DNA from: Dryocola clanedunensis
GTDB lineage: Bacteria > Pseudomonadota > Gammaproteobacteria > Enterobacterales > Enterobacteriaceae
Direction: 5' to 3' (one strand)
DNA: 64,000 nucleotides
Assembly (NCBI RefSeq): GCF_025215155.1
Contig: NZ_JALHAM010000113.1
In this document: positions 16,839 through 25,472 of the stretch, in pieces
Layout: each line of letters starts with the position of its first letter
How positions within the stretch are numbered: the stretch's first letter is position 1
Notes under the pieces: model-generated
Databases searched by the model: none
Told to the model about the DNA's origin: nothing
Seen by the model: only the letters and a program-made list of their open reading frames with translations
Program-made: the position numbers and the translations under genes

Positions 16839-17783
16839 TTAATCTCCTTTCAGGCAGCTCGCATACTGGTTCGCAAGGCCGGTCAAAAACTGCATGTAGC
16901 TGTCTTTGCCAGGCGCGACCTCGATTCCCAGAGGATCTAACGTGCCGGAGCGAACGCTGGTACCTCTGGCTACGGCATGGATGACCGCTGGCCTGAACTG
17001 TGGCTCAGCAAAAACGCAGACCGCTTTGTGCTCAACCAACTGTGTTCTGATCTCATGTAAACGCTGCGCACCAGGCTGGATTTCAGGGTTAACGGTAAAA
17101 TGGCCTGACGGCGTCAATCCGTAATGTTTTTCAAAGTAGCCATAGGCGTCGTGAAAAACGAAATACCCTTTACCTTTCAGCGGTGCGAGCACGGTACCAA
17201 CCTGCTTGTCGGTGCGGGATAAAGCGGACTCGAAATGCTGCAGGTTGGCGTCTAATTGGGCTTTCTTCGCGGGGATAAGTTCCACTAATTTATCGTGGAT
17301 TGCAACCGCCGACAGGCGCGCTATCTCAGGGCTAAGCCAAATATGCATGTTGTATTCACCATGATGGTGATCGTCGTCACGTTTTTGCTCCGAAGCGTCA
17401 TGGCCACCGTGGTCGTGGTCATCCTCATCGCTGCCTTTCATGAGCAGCGGTTTCACACCATCGAGCATGGCCAGCGTCAGCTGCTTCTGTGCCGGTAACT
17501 GGCCGACAGACTTTTGCATAAAGGCCTCCATTTCAGGCCCTACCCAGACAACTAAGTCCGCGCCCTGTAAGCGTTTTACATCCGAAGGACGCAGTGAATA
17601 ATCATGCTCAGATGCGCCATCAGGAAGCAAAACCTCGGTCGGCGTCACGCCGTCAGCAATAGCTGAAGCGATAAAGCCCAGTGGTTTAATAGAAGCCACG
17701 ACCGCCGCCTGGGCGGGTAAGATTGCCATGCCCCAGAGCGCAGCAGAAAGTCCAGCGAAAAGAAATGTTTTTTTATGTAACAT
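16839..17783 (-). CDS. znuA: Zinc ABC transporter substrate-binding protein
   Basis: 314 residues after choosing ATG 17783 (MLHKKTFLFAGLSAALWG), which gives a signal peptide ending AQA; the longer frame to 18047 would run across znuC. A9-type metal-binding protein: His ligands in DGASEHDYSL, NMHIWLSPE and GHFTVNPE, plus the His/Asp-rich loop (DEDDHDHGGHD to DDDHHHGEYN, about residues 120-150) typical of ZnuA. It delivers periplasmic Zn2+ to ZnuBC. Divergent from znuCB with a Zur box between. Confidence 0.96.
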   Translation of the reverse strand: MLHKKTFLFAGLSAALWGMAILPAQAAVVASIKPLGFIASAIADGVTPTEVLLPDGASEHDYSLRPSDVKRLQGADLVVWVGPEMEAFMQKSVGQLPAQKQLTLAMLDGVKPLLMKGSDEDDHDHGGHDASEQKRDDDHHHGEYNMHIWLSPEIARLSAVAIHDKLVELIPAKKAQLDANLQHFESALSRTDKQVGTVLAPLKGKGYFVFHDAYGYFEKHYGLTPSGHFTVNPEIQPGAQRLHEIRTQLVEHKAVCVFAEPQFRPAVIHAVARGTSVRSGTLDPLGIEVAPGKDSYMQFLTGLANQYASCLKGD

Positions 17784-17815
17784 AATGCGACTTATCATCG
17801 TAGTGGTTGCGAGGA

Positions 17816-17834
17816 GTGTGATATTATAACATCC
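17816..17834. promoter_or_regulatory. Zur box of znuA/znuCB
   Basis: GTGTGATATTATAACATCC, an imperfect palindrome matching the E. coli znu operator (GATATTATAACAT core), sits in the 79-base gap between the divergent znuA and znuC starts. Confidence 0.85.
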
Positions 17835-17862
17835 GCTAACTTCTGCAACCCCTGAAATTGCC

Positions 17863-18618
17863 ATGACAAATTTAGTCTCACTGGAAAATATCTCCGTTTC
17901 GTTCGGGCAGCGCCGCGTGCTGTCTGATATTTCGCTGGACCTGAAACCAGGCCGCATCCTTACCCTGCTGGGCCCTAACGGCGCAGGGAAATCTACGCTC
18001 GTTCGCGTGGTGCTGGGTCTGGTAGCACCTGATGAAGGGGTGATCAAGCGGGACCGCGACCTGCGTATCGGCTACGTACCGCAAAAGCTACATCTCGACG
18101 CTACGCTGCCGCTAACGGTCAACCGTTTTATGCGGCTGCGTCCGGGCGTGAAGAAAAGCGATATTTTGCCCGCGCTGAAACGCGTGCAGGCGGCACACCT
18201 GGTTGATGCACCGATGCAAAAGCTCTCCGGCGGTGAAAACCAGCGCGTCCTGCTGGCCCGCGCGTTGCTGAACAGCCCGCAGCTGCTGGTGCTGGATGAG
18301 CCGACCCAGGGCGTTGACGTCAACGGCCAGCTGGCGTTGTATAACCTGATTGACCAGCTTCGTCACGAGTTGGACTGCGCCGTGCTGATGGTCTCGCACG
18401 ATTTACATCTGGTGATGGCAAAAACGGACGATGTGCTGTGCCTCAACCATCATATCTGCTGTTCCGGCACGCCTGAAGTGGTCTCTATGCACCCTGAATT
18501 TATCTCGATGTTTGGCCAGCGCGGTGCCGAACAGCTGGGGATATATCGCCACCACCATAACCACCGTCACGATCTAACCGGACGCATTATTCTGCGCAGA
18601 GGGAATGGCCAGCCATGA
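17863..18618 (+). CDS. znuC: Zinc ABC transporter ATP-binding protein
   Basis: 251 residues. Walker A LLGPNGAGKST, signature KLSGGENQRVLLARAL, Walker B LLVLDEPTQGVD and switch His in MVSHDLHLV. A His-rich tail (YRHHHNHRHDL) is present, as in ZnuC. Overlaps znuB by four bases (ATGA), so the pair is translationally coupled. Confidence 0.97.
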   Translation: MTNLVSLENISVSFGQRRVLSDISLDLKPGRILTLLGPNGAGKSTLVRVVLGLVAPDEGVIKRDRDLRIGYVPQKLHLDATLPLTVNRFMRLRPGVKKSDILPALKRVQAAHLVDAPMQKLSGGENQRVLLARALLNSPQLLVLDEPTQGVDVNGQLALYNLIDQLRHELDCAVLMVSHDLHLVMAKTDDVLCLNHHICCSGTPEVVSMHPEFISMFGQRGAEQLGIYRHHHNHRHDLTGRIILRRGNGQP

Positions 18619-19400
18619 TTGAACTGTTATTACCCGGCTGGCTTGCCGGCATGCTGCTTGCTTGTGCGGCAGGCCCCTTAGGCTCGTTCGTCGTCTGGCG
18701 TCGTATGTCCTATTTTGGCGATACCCTCTCCCATGCCTCGCTGCTCGGCGTGGCATTTGGCCTGTTGCTGAACGTCAACCCTTTCTATGCGGTCATCGCG
18801 GTGACGCTGCTGCTGGCAATCGGACTGGTTTGGCTGGAGAAGCGCCCTCACCTTGCGATTGATACGCTGCTGGGAATTATGGCGCACAGTGCGCTGTCGC
18901 TGGGTCTGGTGGTCGTTAGCCTGATGAAAAATGTGCGGGTTGACCTTATGGCCTACCTGTTTGGCGACCTGCTGTCGGTCACCATGCCGGATCTGATTTC
19001 CATAGGCCTCGGCGTGGTGGTCGTGGTCGGCGTGCTGCTCTGGCAGTGGCGCAACTTGTTGTCGATGACCATCAGCCAGGATCTGGCCCACGTTGACGGC
19101 GTAAACCTGCAGCGGACAAAAATGCTGCTGATGCTGGTCACGGCGCTGACCATTGGCGTGGCGATGAAGTTTGTCGGGGCATTAATTATCACTTCCCTGC
19201 TGATCATCCCGGCCGCCGCCGCCAGAAGATTTGCCCGCACGCCGGAGCAAATGGCAGGCATTGCGGTCATTGTTGGCATGCTGGCAGTCACCGGCGGGCT
19301 GACCTTCTCGGCGTTTTACGACACCCCCGCGGGTCCTTCGGTCGTGCTGTGCGCTGCGGCATTGTTCGTGGTGAGTATGATGAAGAAGACGGCAGCATAA
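18615..19400 (+). CDS. znuB: Zinc ABC transporter permease
   Basis: 261 residues, ABC-3 family integral membrane protein with about eight hydrophobic segments starting LLPGWLAGMLLACAAGPLGSF. It forms the Zn2+ channel with ZnuC. Last gene of the divergent znuCB unit; in E. coli ruvB follows convergently, but here a glycyl-radical operon has been inserted after it. Confidence 0.96.
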   Translation: MIELLLPGWLAGMLLACAAGPLGSFVVWRRMSYFGDTLSHASLLGVAFGLLLNVNPFYAVIAVTLLLAIGLVWLEKRPHLAIDTLLGIMAHSALSLGLVVVSLMKNVRVDLMAYLFGDLLSVTMPDLISIGLGVVVVVGVLLWQWRNLLSMTISQDLAHVDGVNLQRTKMLLMLVTALTIGVAMKFVGALIITSLLIIPAAAARRFARTPEQMAGIAVIVGMLAVTGGLTFSAFYDTPAGPSVVLCAAALFVVSMMKKTAA

Positions 19401-19749
19401 GTTCTCAATTTCCCCCTTATTTCCTCTCCTTCGGGAGAGGAAATATTCCAGTCCCCTCCCCCTCTTTTTCAGTTAAAGAGCAAATACCTGTCGTCACCCT
19501 CCCCCTGGCGGCAAGCGGAGAAAGAACTGCCAGCTCATGGTGAGAATACGAATACAAATGATTTACGGTTACGGAACAACTCTCATTAGCCTATCATATT
19601 GATATAAAACACAAAAAGGAGGATTCAATTTTCCTTCTGCCTGAAATAAGCGGAATATACTTAGCAGGCTATCCATATCCAACGGGTAGACTGAGGGATA
19701 TTCACGAGGGACGATGGCCGTAGGCCAATCAAGCTAAAAGGCAAATTTC
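19401..19749 (+). other. Intergenic region before the glycyl-radical operon
   Basis: The 349 bases begin with a perfect 10-bp hairpin with a TTCG loop (TTTCCTCTCC at 19420-19429, GGAGAGGAAA at 19434-19443) that probably stabilises or ends the znuCB transcript. The rest is AT-rich and should hold the operon promoter. A -10-like TATACT is at 19656-19661 without a clear -35, and TTGAT at 19599 resembles only half an FNR site. An isolated AAGGAGG at 19615-19621 has no start codon behind it. Confidence 0.5.
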
Positions 19750-22437
19750 ATGGACGCCAGTAAACTACAAGTGGTGGATAACCACGATTTATCTGTACCC
19801 CCTGTAAACAGCAACACACCTACTAATAAAGATCATCCACATCCGCGAGCCAAAGCGCTGCGCGATATCTATTTTAAAACCCTGTCATCCGTAGATACGG
19901 AATTCCCCTACTGGTACACCCGCAGGTGGGATGAACTAGCCGATGACGTCACTATCGTTCGGCGGGCGGAAGCGCTGAAATGCGCCTTCTCACATCTGAC
20001 CCCCAATATCTTTCCGGGTGAAAAACTGGTCATGCAGAAGACCGCTTATTATCGCGGCTCTTTCCCAATGCCCTGGCTTTCCGAGAGCTTTTTCCTCGCG
20101 AACTCGGATTCGTTAACCGCTCGCGTTGATAGCGGTTCGGACAGCGCTGGCAAGCTCTCTCAGTTTGGCGGTGGCGGCGGCAATGTCACCAAAAGCGAAG
20201 GAAATATCATTTCCATCGCCGGCAAGTTTGGTATTCGGGCAGAGGAAACGGCGTCGCTGATTACTCTTGCCAAAGCATGGGAGGGGCGTTCGATCGAAGA
20301 CTTAGGCCATAAATACGAACAGCATCTCCCGGATTACCAGATCAAAGAAAACATCATGAAATCCGTGATCTGTATGTTTGATTCGGGGTATACCATTCCT
20401 CAGGGTCGCGAAGTCGTCAATTACTATTATCCGCTGCAGTACGGCCTGGACGGTATCATAGACATTGCCATGCAGCGCCATGACCAGACCGCAGGTAAAG
20501 CGGACGGCGACGGTATTACCGGCATGGACAGGCTCTATTATTACGATGCCGTGCGGATCCTTATCGAAGGATTGCAGAGCTGGATCCATAACTACGAGCA
20601 CCATGCGCGCGAGCTGGCGGCACAGTGTAAATCCGCGCAGCAGTCTAAGGAGTATCTGGAGATTGCAGAATGCCTCGCGTGGGTTGCTCATCACCAGCCG
20701 CGTACCTTCCGGGAAGCTCTGCAGCTGAGCTATACCATGCATCTGGCAACTTTAAATGAGGATGCGGCCTCGGGTATGTCGCCCGGTCGCCTAGGACAAA
20801 TCCTCTGGCCGTGGTATGAACAGGATATTGCCGCGGGACGGCTGGATGAAGAAGAAGCGCTGGAGCTCTTACAGCTCTACAGGGTTAAGCTTACCTGCGT
20901 TGATTGCTTCGCCTCAACCGGCGTTGTAGGCGGTGTCCTTTCGGGAAACACCTTTAATAACGTGGTGCTGGGCGGCCTGAAAAAGGATGGGTCCTCCGCT
21001 GTAAACCGCCTTGAGGAGCTCATCATAGAGGCGGGGATACGCTGTCAGACACCGCAACCAACCCTCAGCGTGCTTTACGATGAAAAACTCCCGGAATCTT
21101 TCCTGCTGCAGGCCATCGAATGCACCAAAACCGGGACCGGCTACCCCGCCTGGATAAACAATCAGGTTGGGATGCAGTTCTTATTAAATCAGTATGCCGC
21201 GGAAGGCATGGATCTTCAGGAAGCCCGCGCTATTGCCATTGGCGGCTGTCTGGAAACTTCCCCGGGCTCTTTCCTGCCACTGACGCTAAACGGCAAAGCT
21301 TATGATATGCCCGGTGGTTCTGGGCAGACCGCAGCGACGGGCGTTCACTTCCTCGCAAACCCGAAAATACTCGAACTGGTGCTAACCAACGGGCTGGATA
21401 AGCGTACCGGTATTGAGGTTTATCCCCCGCACAACCAGCCGCTGGATACCTTCGATCAGCTCTGGCAGCAGTTCACCCGTTATTACGAGTTAACCTGCGA
21501 TGTGGTAGCGAAAGCCAATAATATCCAGATGGATATCTGGCGGAAAAATAACATGTCGGTGGTGAACTCCATCCTGAAGCCCGACTGCCTGCAAAGCGGC
21601 CGGCACATTGGGCAAATGGGCTACCGCTACAACGCGACCTACAACATTGAAAGCTGTGGCACCATCACGTTGATCAACTCCCTTGCGGCGATCAAACAAG
21701 TCGTTTACGACGCGCAGAACTTTTCGCTGGCAGAACTAACTGACGCACTGGTCAACAATTTCGGTTATCAGACCGCGGAGGAAAGCGGCTGTTACTCAAT
21801 GGCTGAGCAGCGTAAAGCGGAGACTTCCGGCTGCTACGAGGACATTTATGCCGCCTGCCTCGGCGCGCCAAAGTATGGCAATAACGATGCTTTCGCCGAC
21901 GACATTCTTAAAATGTACGAAGAGTGGTTCTGCTCGATGGCCCGGACATTCGAATCGCTTTACGGCAAAAAAATGTACGGCTGCCAGATTTCTGTTTCCA
22001 CCCACGGGCCGCAGGGCGCAAGTACGCTGGCGAGCGCGGATGGTCGCCTTGCTGGCACAACCTACTCCGACGGCTCTATGTCTTCCTATCCCGGCACCGA
22101 CCGCAATGGTCCCTACGCCCTGTTCCGTTCGGCAACGGTCTGGGATCACAGCCAGTCGCAAAACTCACAGTTGAACCTGAAGCTTCATCCGACGCTGGTC
22201 AGCGGCAATGCGGGTTCCCGCAAGCTGCTTGAATTGACTCGCAATTATCTCCGTAAGGGAGGTTTCCATATTCAGTACAACGTGGTGGATTCCCGGACGC
22301 TGCTGGATGCCCAACAGCACCCTGATAACTATCGGGAGCTGATGGTCAGGGTTGCAGGTTTCACCCAGTACTGGTGTGAAATTGGTAAGCCTATCCAGGA
22401 TGAAGTTATCGCCAGAACAGAATATGAGGAGATCTAA
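19750..22437 (+). CDS. hpdB: Glycyl radical enzyme, 4-hydroxyphenylacetate decarboxylase large subunit
   Basis: An 895-residue pyruvate-formate-lyase-like enzyme. The thiyl-radical Cys is C500 in GGCLETSPGS with E502 two residues on; a second Glu is E634 in NIESCGTITL; the radical Gly is G870 in VRVAGFTQYW. S341 and H533 are also present. As I recall the clostridial enzyme numbering (S344, C503, E505, H536, E637, G873), every one is displaced by exactly three residues. With the small Cys-rich subunit next door this indicates decarboxylation of 4-hydroxyphenylacetate to p-cresol, strictly anaerobic. Phenylacetate and indoleacetate decarboxylases are related alternatives but, to my knowledge, lack the small subunit. 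RBS AAAAGGCA. It is not part of the E. coli region. Confidence 0.88.
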   Translation: MDASKLQVVDNHDLSVPPVNSNTPTNKDHPHPRAKALRDIYFKTLSSVDTEFPYWYTRRWDELADDVTIVRRAEALKCAFSHLTPNIFPGEKLVMQKTAYYRGSFPMPWLSESFFLANSDSLTARVDSGSDSAGKLSQFGGGGGNVTKSEGNIISIAGKFGIRAEETASLITLAKAWEGRSIEDLGHKYEQHLPDYQIKENIMKSVICMFDSGYTIPQGREVVNYYYPLQYGLDGIIDIAMQRHDQTAGKADGDGITGMDRLYYYDAVRILIEGLQSWIHNYEHHARELAAQCKSAQQSKEYLEIAECLAWVAHHQPRTFREALQLSYTMHLATLNEDAASGMSPGRLGQILWPWYEQDIAAGRLDEEEALELLQLYRVKLTCVDCFASTGVVGGVLSGNTFNNVVLGGLKKDGSSAVNRLEELIIEAGIRCQTPQPTLSVLYDEKLPESFLLQAIECTKTGTGYPAWINNQVGMQFLLNQYAAEGMDLQEARAIAIGGCLETSPGSFLPLTLNGKAYDMPGGSGQTAATGVHFLANPKILELVLTNGLDKRTGIEVYPPHNQPLDTFDQLWQQFTRYYELTCDVVAKANNIQMDIWRKNNMSVVNSILKPDCLQSGRHIGQMGYRYNATYNIESCGTITLINSLAAIKQVVYDAQNFSLAELTDALVNNFGYQTAEESGCYSMAEQRKAETSGCYEDIYAACLGAPKYGNNDAFADDILKMYEEWFCSMARTFESLYGKKMYGCQISVSTHGPQGASTLASADGRLAGTTYSDGSMSSYPGTDRNGPYALFRSATVWDHSQSQNSQLNLKLHPTLVSGNAGSRKLLELTRNYLRKGGFHIQYNVVDSRTLLDAQQHPDNYRELMVRVAGFTQYWCEIGKPIQDEVIARTEYEEI

Positions 22438-22439
22438 AA

Positions 22440-22709
22440 ATGACACAATCCAGCCACGCTCAGCCTAACCACGCTCAGTGCAACTATTTTTGTCCTGTCG
22501 ATGTGGCAAAAGGGCTATGTCGGTTAAGTGGTGAAATGGTCATGACGGACTCGCCGGTATGCAGCGACTTTTCAGAAAAGCCCCGCTGCGCCCACTGTAG
22601 CCATTTTTCTGTCCAGGCAGCATCAGGCCACTGTGCGGGCCGCTCAAGACCTTATTGGGTGGATGCCAATACCAACGCAGCTTTGTGCGACACCTTTAAA
22701 CACCGTTAA
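22440..22709 (+). CDS. hpdC: 4-hydroxyphenylacetate decarboxylase small iron-sulfur subunit
   Basis: 89 residues, starting two bases after the hpdB stop. His/Cys pattern: H11, C14, C27, C41 and C50, C53, C65, C83, the spacing of the two [4Fe-4S] clusters in clostridial HpdC/CsdC (one cluster with a His ligand); an extra C18 is also shared. This subunit is the hallmark separating 4-hydroxyphenylacetate decarboxylase from other glycyl radical enzymes and is thought to influence oligomerisation and radical stability. No other enzyme class with this pattern comes to mind. Confidence 0.88.
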   Translation: MTQSSHAQPNHAQCNYFCPVDVAKGLCRLSGEMVMTDSPVCSDFSEKPRCAHCSHFSVQAASGHCAGRSRPYWVDANTNAALCDTFKHR

Positions 22710-22725
22710 GTATTAGCGTATCAGC

Positions 22726-22757
22726 AAGCCCGCGGGCCAGATCCTGCGGGTTTTTTT
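22726..22757 (+). terminator. Intrinsic terminator inside the hpd operon
   Basis: AAGCCCGC (22726-22733) pairs with GCGGGTTT (22746-22753, one G-U), followed by a run of seven T (22751-22757). It lies between the small subunit stop (22709) and the activase start (22776), so it should reduce transcription of the activase. Confidence 0.8.
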
Positions 22758-22775
22758 ATGCACGGAGGAACTTAT

Positions 22776-23714
22776 ATGGACCGTTTATCAGGTCTGATTT
22801 TTGATATTCAAAGCCACTCTATTCACGATGGTCCCGGCAATCGAACGACGGTATTCATGAAAGGCTGCCGCCTGTCCTGCGCCTGGTGTGCAAACCCGGA
22901 AAGCTGGCAGGCGCATGAGCAGCTGATGTTCAGCGAAACCCGCTGTAAAGCAGGTCAGGGTTGTACCCGCTGTGTGAATCAGTGCCCCTATCAGGCCATC
23001 AGTATTACCGATGGGGTATTAACTCTGGATCGTGCCCATTGCCAGGTTTGTACTGAATTAAGCTGCGCCAGAAGCTGCTACTTTGAAGCGCTGAAACGCT
23101 GCGGAAAACGGATGACCGTCGAGCAGCTGCTACAGCGCCTTGAGGACGACCGGGATTTCTGGGGGCAGGACGGCGGCGTCACCTTCAGCGGCGGCGATCC
23201 CTTCGCCCAGCATAACTTCCTCGAAACGCTGGCTCAGCGCTGCCAGAAGCTCGGAATTCATACCGCCATCGAGACAGCGGCGTTTATTCGTACGGACATT
23301 TTTTTGCAGGTTATGCAGCATATCGATTTCGCCTTTGTGGACGTTAAGCATATGGATAGCCAGCGCCATCATCAGTATACCGGCGTTGAAAATGAGCTGA
23401 TCCTGCACAATATCCAGGCGCTTCTCCGCAGCAGCTGGCCGGGGAGGCTGGTGCTACGTGTCCCCGTCATTGCCGGTTTTAACGACGATGAAGAAAATAT
23501 GCAAAAAGTGGCGGATTTTATGAAGCTGGCTGGCGCACAGGAGATTAATCTGCTGCCCTTCCACCGTCTGGGCGAATCCAAGTGGCGGCAGACAGGGAAA
23601 GACTATCCGGCCCGGGAGTGGCGTGCGCCTGACGAGAGGAAAATGGCAGAATTAGCAGCGCTGTTTTCAGACCGTGGTTTGCATTGCTATGTGGGCAGCG
23701 AGACGCCATTTTAA
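22776..23714 (+). CDS. hpdA: 4-hydroxyphenylacetate decarboxylase activating enzyme (radical SAM)
   Basis: 312 residues. The CX3CX2C radical-SAM motif is C31/C35/C38 in GCRLSCAWC. A ferredoxin-like insert with further clusters follows (CTRCVNQCPYQA and CQVCTELSCARSCYF), then GGVTFSGGDPF and the SAM-site pattern RVPVIAGFNDD. It generates the glycyl radical on HpdB using SAM. The C-terminal block EINLLPFHRLGESKW is typical of HPAD activases. ATG 22776 follows a GGAGG site with good spacing; the in-frame ATG at 22758 abuts the terminator and was rejected. Confidence 0.88.
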   Translation: MDRLSGLIFDIQSHSIHDGPGNRTTVFMKGCRLSCAWCANPESWQAHEQLMFSETRCKAGQGCTRCVNQCPYQAISITDGVLTLDRAHCQVCTELSCARSCYFEALKRCGKRMTVEQLLQRLEDDRDFWGQDGGVTFSGGDPFAQHNFLETLAQRCQKLGIHTAIETAAFIRTDIFLQVMQHIDFAFVDVKHMDSQRHHQYTGVENELILHNIQALLRSSWPGRLVLRVPVIAGFNDDEENMQKVADFMKLAGAQEINLLPFHRLGESKWRQTGKDYPAREWRAPDERKMAELAALFSDRGLHCYVGSETPF

Positions 23715-23723
23715 AGTGTTAGC

Positions 23724-23751
23724 CACCGGGGCAAGGGAATATTCCCCGGTG
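23724..23751. terminator. Hairpin between hpdA and ruvB
   Basis: CACCGGGG (23724-23731) and CCCCGGTG (23744-23751), loop of 12, between two converging genes. There is no clear U-tract on either side. Confidence 0.5.
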
Positions 23752-23759
23752 AGACGAAT

Positions 23760-24770
23760 TCAGGGCTGCGCCGGCGGCACAATGCCGAAGTGGCTCCAGG
23801 CGCGAGGCGTTGCCATACGGCCACGCGGGGTGCGCTGTAAAAAGCCCTGTTGGATCAGAAACGGTTCCAGCACATCTTCGATGGTTTCACGCTCTTCGCC
23901 GATGGCCGCCGCCAGGTTATCCAGCCCGACCGGGCCACCCATAAACTTATCGATGACCGCCAGCAGCAGCTTGCGGTCCATATAGTCAAAGCCTTCGGTA
24001 TCCACGTTCAGCATATCCAGCGCCTGCGCGGCGATTTCTGCGCTGATGGTGCCGTCGTGACGGACTTCCGCAAAGTCACGCACGCGACGTAGCAGGCGGT
24101 TGGCGATACGCGGCGTGCCGCGCGCGCGTTTAGCCACTTCGAACGCGCCGTCTTCGCTCATCTCAAGCCCCAGCACGCTGGCGCTGCGCCCGACGATGTG
24201 CTGAAGATCTTTGACCTGATAAAACTCCAGCCGCTGCACGATGCCGAAGCGGTCGCGAAGCGGGGATGTCAGGGAGCCTGCGCGCGTGGTTGCGCCTATC
24301 AGGGTGAACGGGGGTAAATCGATTTTGATGGAGCGGGCCGCCGGGCCTTCGCCGATCATGATATCCAGCTGGTAGTCTTCCATTGCCGGATAGAGCACTT
24401 CTTCCACGACCGGGGAAAGACGGTGGATTTCATCGATGAACAGCACGTCGTGCGGCTCAAGGTTGGTGAGCATTGCCGCCAGGTCCCCTGCTTTCTCCAG
24501 CACCGGGCCGGAAGTCGTCCGCAGGTTAACGCCCATTTCGTTGGCCACGATATTAGCCAGGGTCGTTTTACCCAGCCCCGGCGGACCAAATATCAGCAGA
24601 TGATCGAGCGCATCCCCGCGCAGCTTCGCCGCCTCGATAAAGATTTCCATCTGCGAGGTGACCTGCGGCTGGCCGACGTAATCCGCCAGCATTCGCGGAC
24701 GGATAGCCCGGTCAATCAGCTCGTCCGGGGTGATGGTGTCCGGGGATACCAGACGGTCTGCTTCAATCAT
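23760..24770 (-). CDS. ruvB: Holliday junction branch migration ATPase RuvB
   Basis: 336 residues. AAA+ motor: Walker A FGPPGLGKTTLA, Walker B DVLFIDEIHRLS, sensor LIGATTRAGSLT with the arginine finger PLRDRFG, and a C-terminal winged helix (GFLQRTPRGRMATPRAW). It drives branch migration with RuvA. It is 21 bases downstream of ruvA in an SOS-controlled unit. Confidence 0.98.
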   Translation of the reverse strand: MIEADRLVSPDTITPDELIDRAIRPRMLADYVGQPQVTSQMEIFIEAAKLRGDALDHLLIFGPPGLGKTTLANIVANEMGVNLRTTSGPVLEKAGDLAAMLTNLEPHDVLFIDEIHRLSPVVEEVLYPAMEDYQLDIMIGEGPAARSIKIDLPPFTLIGATTRAGSLTSPLRDRFGIVQRLEFYQVKDLQHIVGRSASVLGLEMSEDGAFEVAKRARGTPRIANRLLRRVRDFAEVRHDGTISAEIAAQALDMLNVDTEGFDYMDRKLLLAVIDKFMGGPVGLDNLAAAIGEERETIEDVLEPFLIQQGFLQRTPRGRMATPRAWSHFGIVPPAQP

Positions 24771-24791
24771 CCTTTATCTACCTCAGGAGCG

Positions 24792-25403
24792 CTACAGTGC
24801 GGCACGGAGTGCTTCGCGGATCAGGGTTTCGCAATCGGCACCGGCGCGGCCCACTTTGCTGACCATACGGCTTGCTTCCTGAGGTTTATAGCCCAGAGAC
24901 ACCAGCGCGGCAACCGCTTCCTGCTCGGCGTCATCCGTCGCCCCGCTTTCAGGCGAGGTCAGCACCAGATCGGCCGCAGGAGTAAAGAGGTCGCCGTGCA
25001 TGCCTTTGAAGCGGTCTTTCATTTCGACAATCAGGCGCTCGGCGGTTTTCTTACCCACGCCAGGCAGCTTGACCAGCGAGCCAATTTCTTCACGCTCAAC
25101 GGCATTCACAAACTGCTGGGCGGACATACCGGACAGGATGGCTAACGCCAGTTTCGGGCCAACGCCGTTGACCTTAATCAGCTCGCGGAACAGGGTTCGT
25201 TCCTGCTTGTTATTGAAGCCGTACAGCAACTGGGCGTCTTCACGCACCACGAACTGAGTAAACACCACCGCTTCGTTGCCGGTTTCCGGCAGCTCATAGA
25301 AGCAGGTCATCGGCATATGGACTTCATACCCTACGCCACCGACTTCCATTAAAACTAAAGGCGGCTGTTTTTCAAGGATGATGCCTCTGAGTCTACCTAT
25401 CAC
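24792..25403 (-). CDS. ruvA: Holliday junction DNA helicase subunit RuvA
   Basis: 203 residues. N-terminal OB fold (MIGRLRGIILEKQPP), tandem helix-hairpin-helix motifs (LIKVNGVGPKLALAI and LVKLPGVGKKTAERL) and a C-terminal domain that contacts RuvB (AVAALVSLGYKPQEASRMV). It binds four-way junctions as a tetramer. A LexA box lies upstream. yebB, which lies between ruvA and ruvC in E. coli, is absent. Confidence 0.98.
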   Translation of the reverse strand: MIGRLRGIILEKQPPLVLMEVGGVGYEVHMPMTCFYELPETGNEAVVFTQFVVREDAQLLYGFNNKQERTLFRELIKVNGVGPKLALAILSGMSAQQFVNAVEREEIGSLVKLPGVGKKTAERLIVEMKDRFKGMHGDLFTPAADLVLTSPESGATDDAEQEAVAALVSLGYKPQEASRMVSKVGRAGADCETLIREALRAAL

Positions 25404-25452
25404 GTTGTGCTCCTGCGGTTGTGCATTAAAATTTTGCTTATCATATAAAAAA

Positions 25453-25472
25453 GGCTGGATAGATATCCAGCC
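25453..25472 (-). promoter_or_regulatory. LexA box of ruvAB, also the ruvC terminator stem
   Basis: GGCTGGATAGATATCCAGCC is a perfect palindrome with the LexA CTG-N10-CAG core, 49 bases upstream of ruvA. Read on the minus strand it is also a GC-ended hairpin followed by TTTTTT (25447-25452), four bases after the ruvC stop, that is, an intrinsic terminator. Confidence 0.85.

Noticed and set aside
17784..18047. N-terminal extension of znuA across the znuC start
   Set aside because: Would bury the Zur box and add 88 residues before a normal signal peptide.
19349..19543. Short plus-strand frame over the znuB end and downstream hairpin
   Set aside because: Low-complexity Pro/Ser sequence, no ribosome site, overlaps znuB.
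19595..19612. FNR box upstream of hpdB
   Set aside because: Only the TTGAT half is present; the second half (ATCAA) is missing, so I do not call it although anaerobic control is expected.
19615..19640. Leader peptide after the strong AAGGAGG upstream of hpdB
   Set aside because: No ATG, GTG or TTG at a usable distance; the next in-frame codons end at a stop after eight residues.
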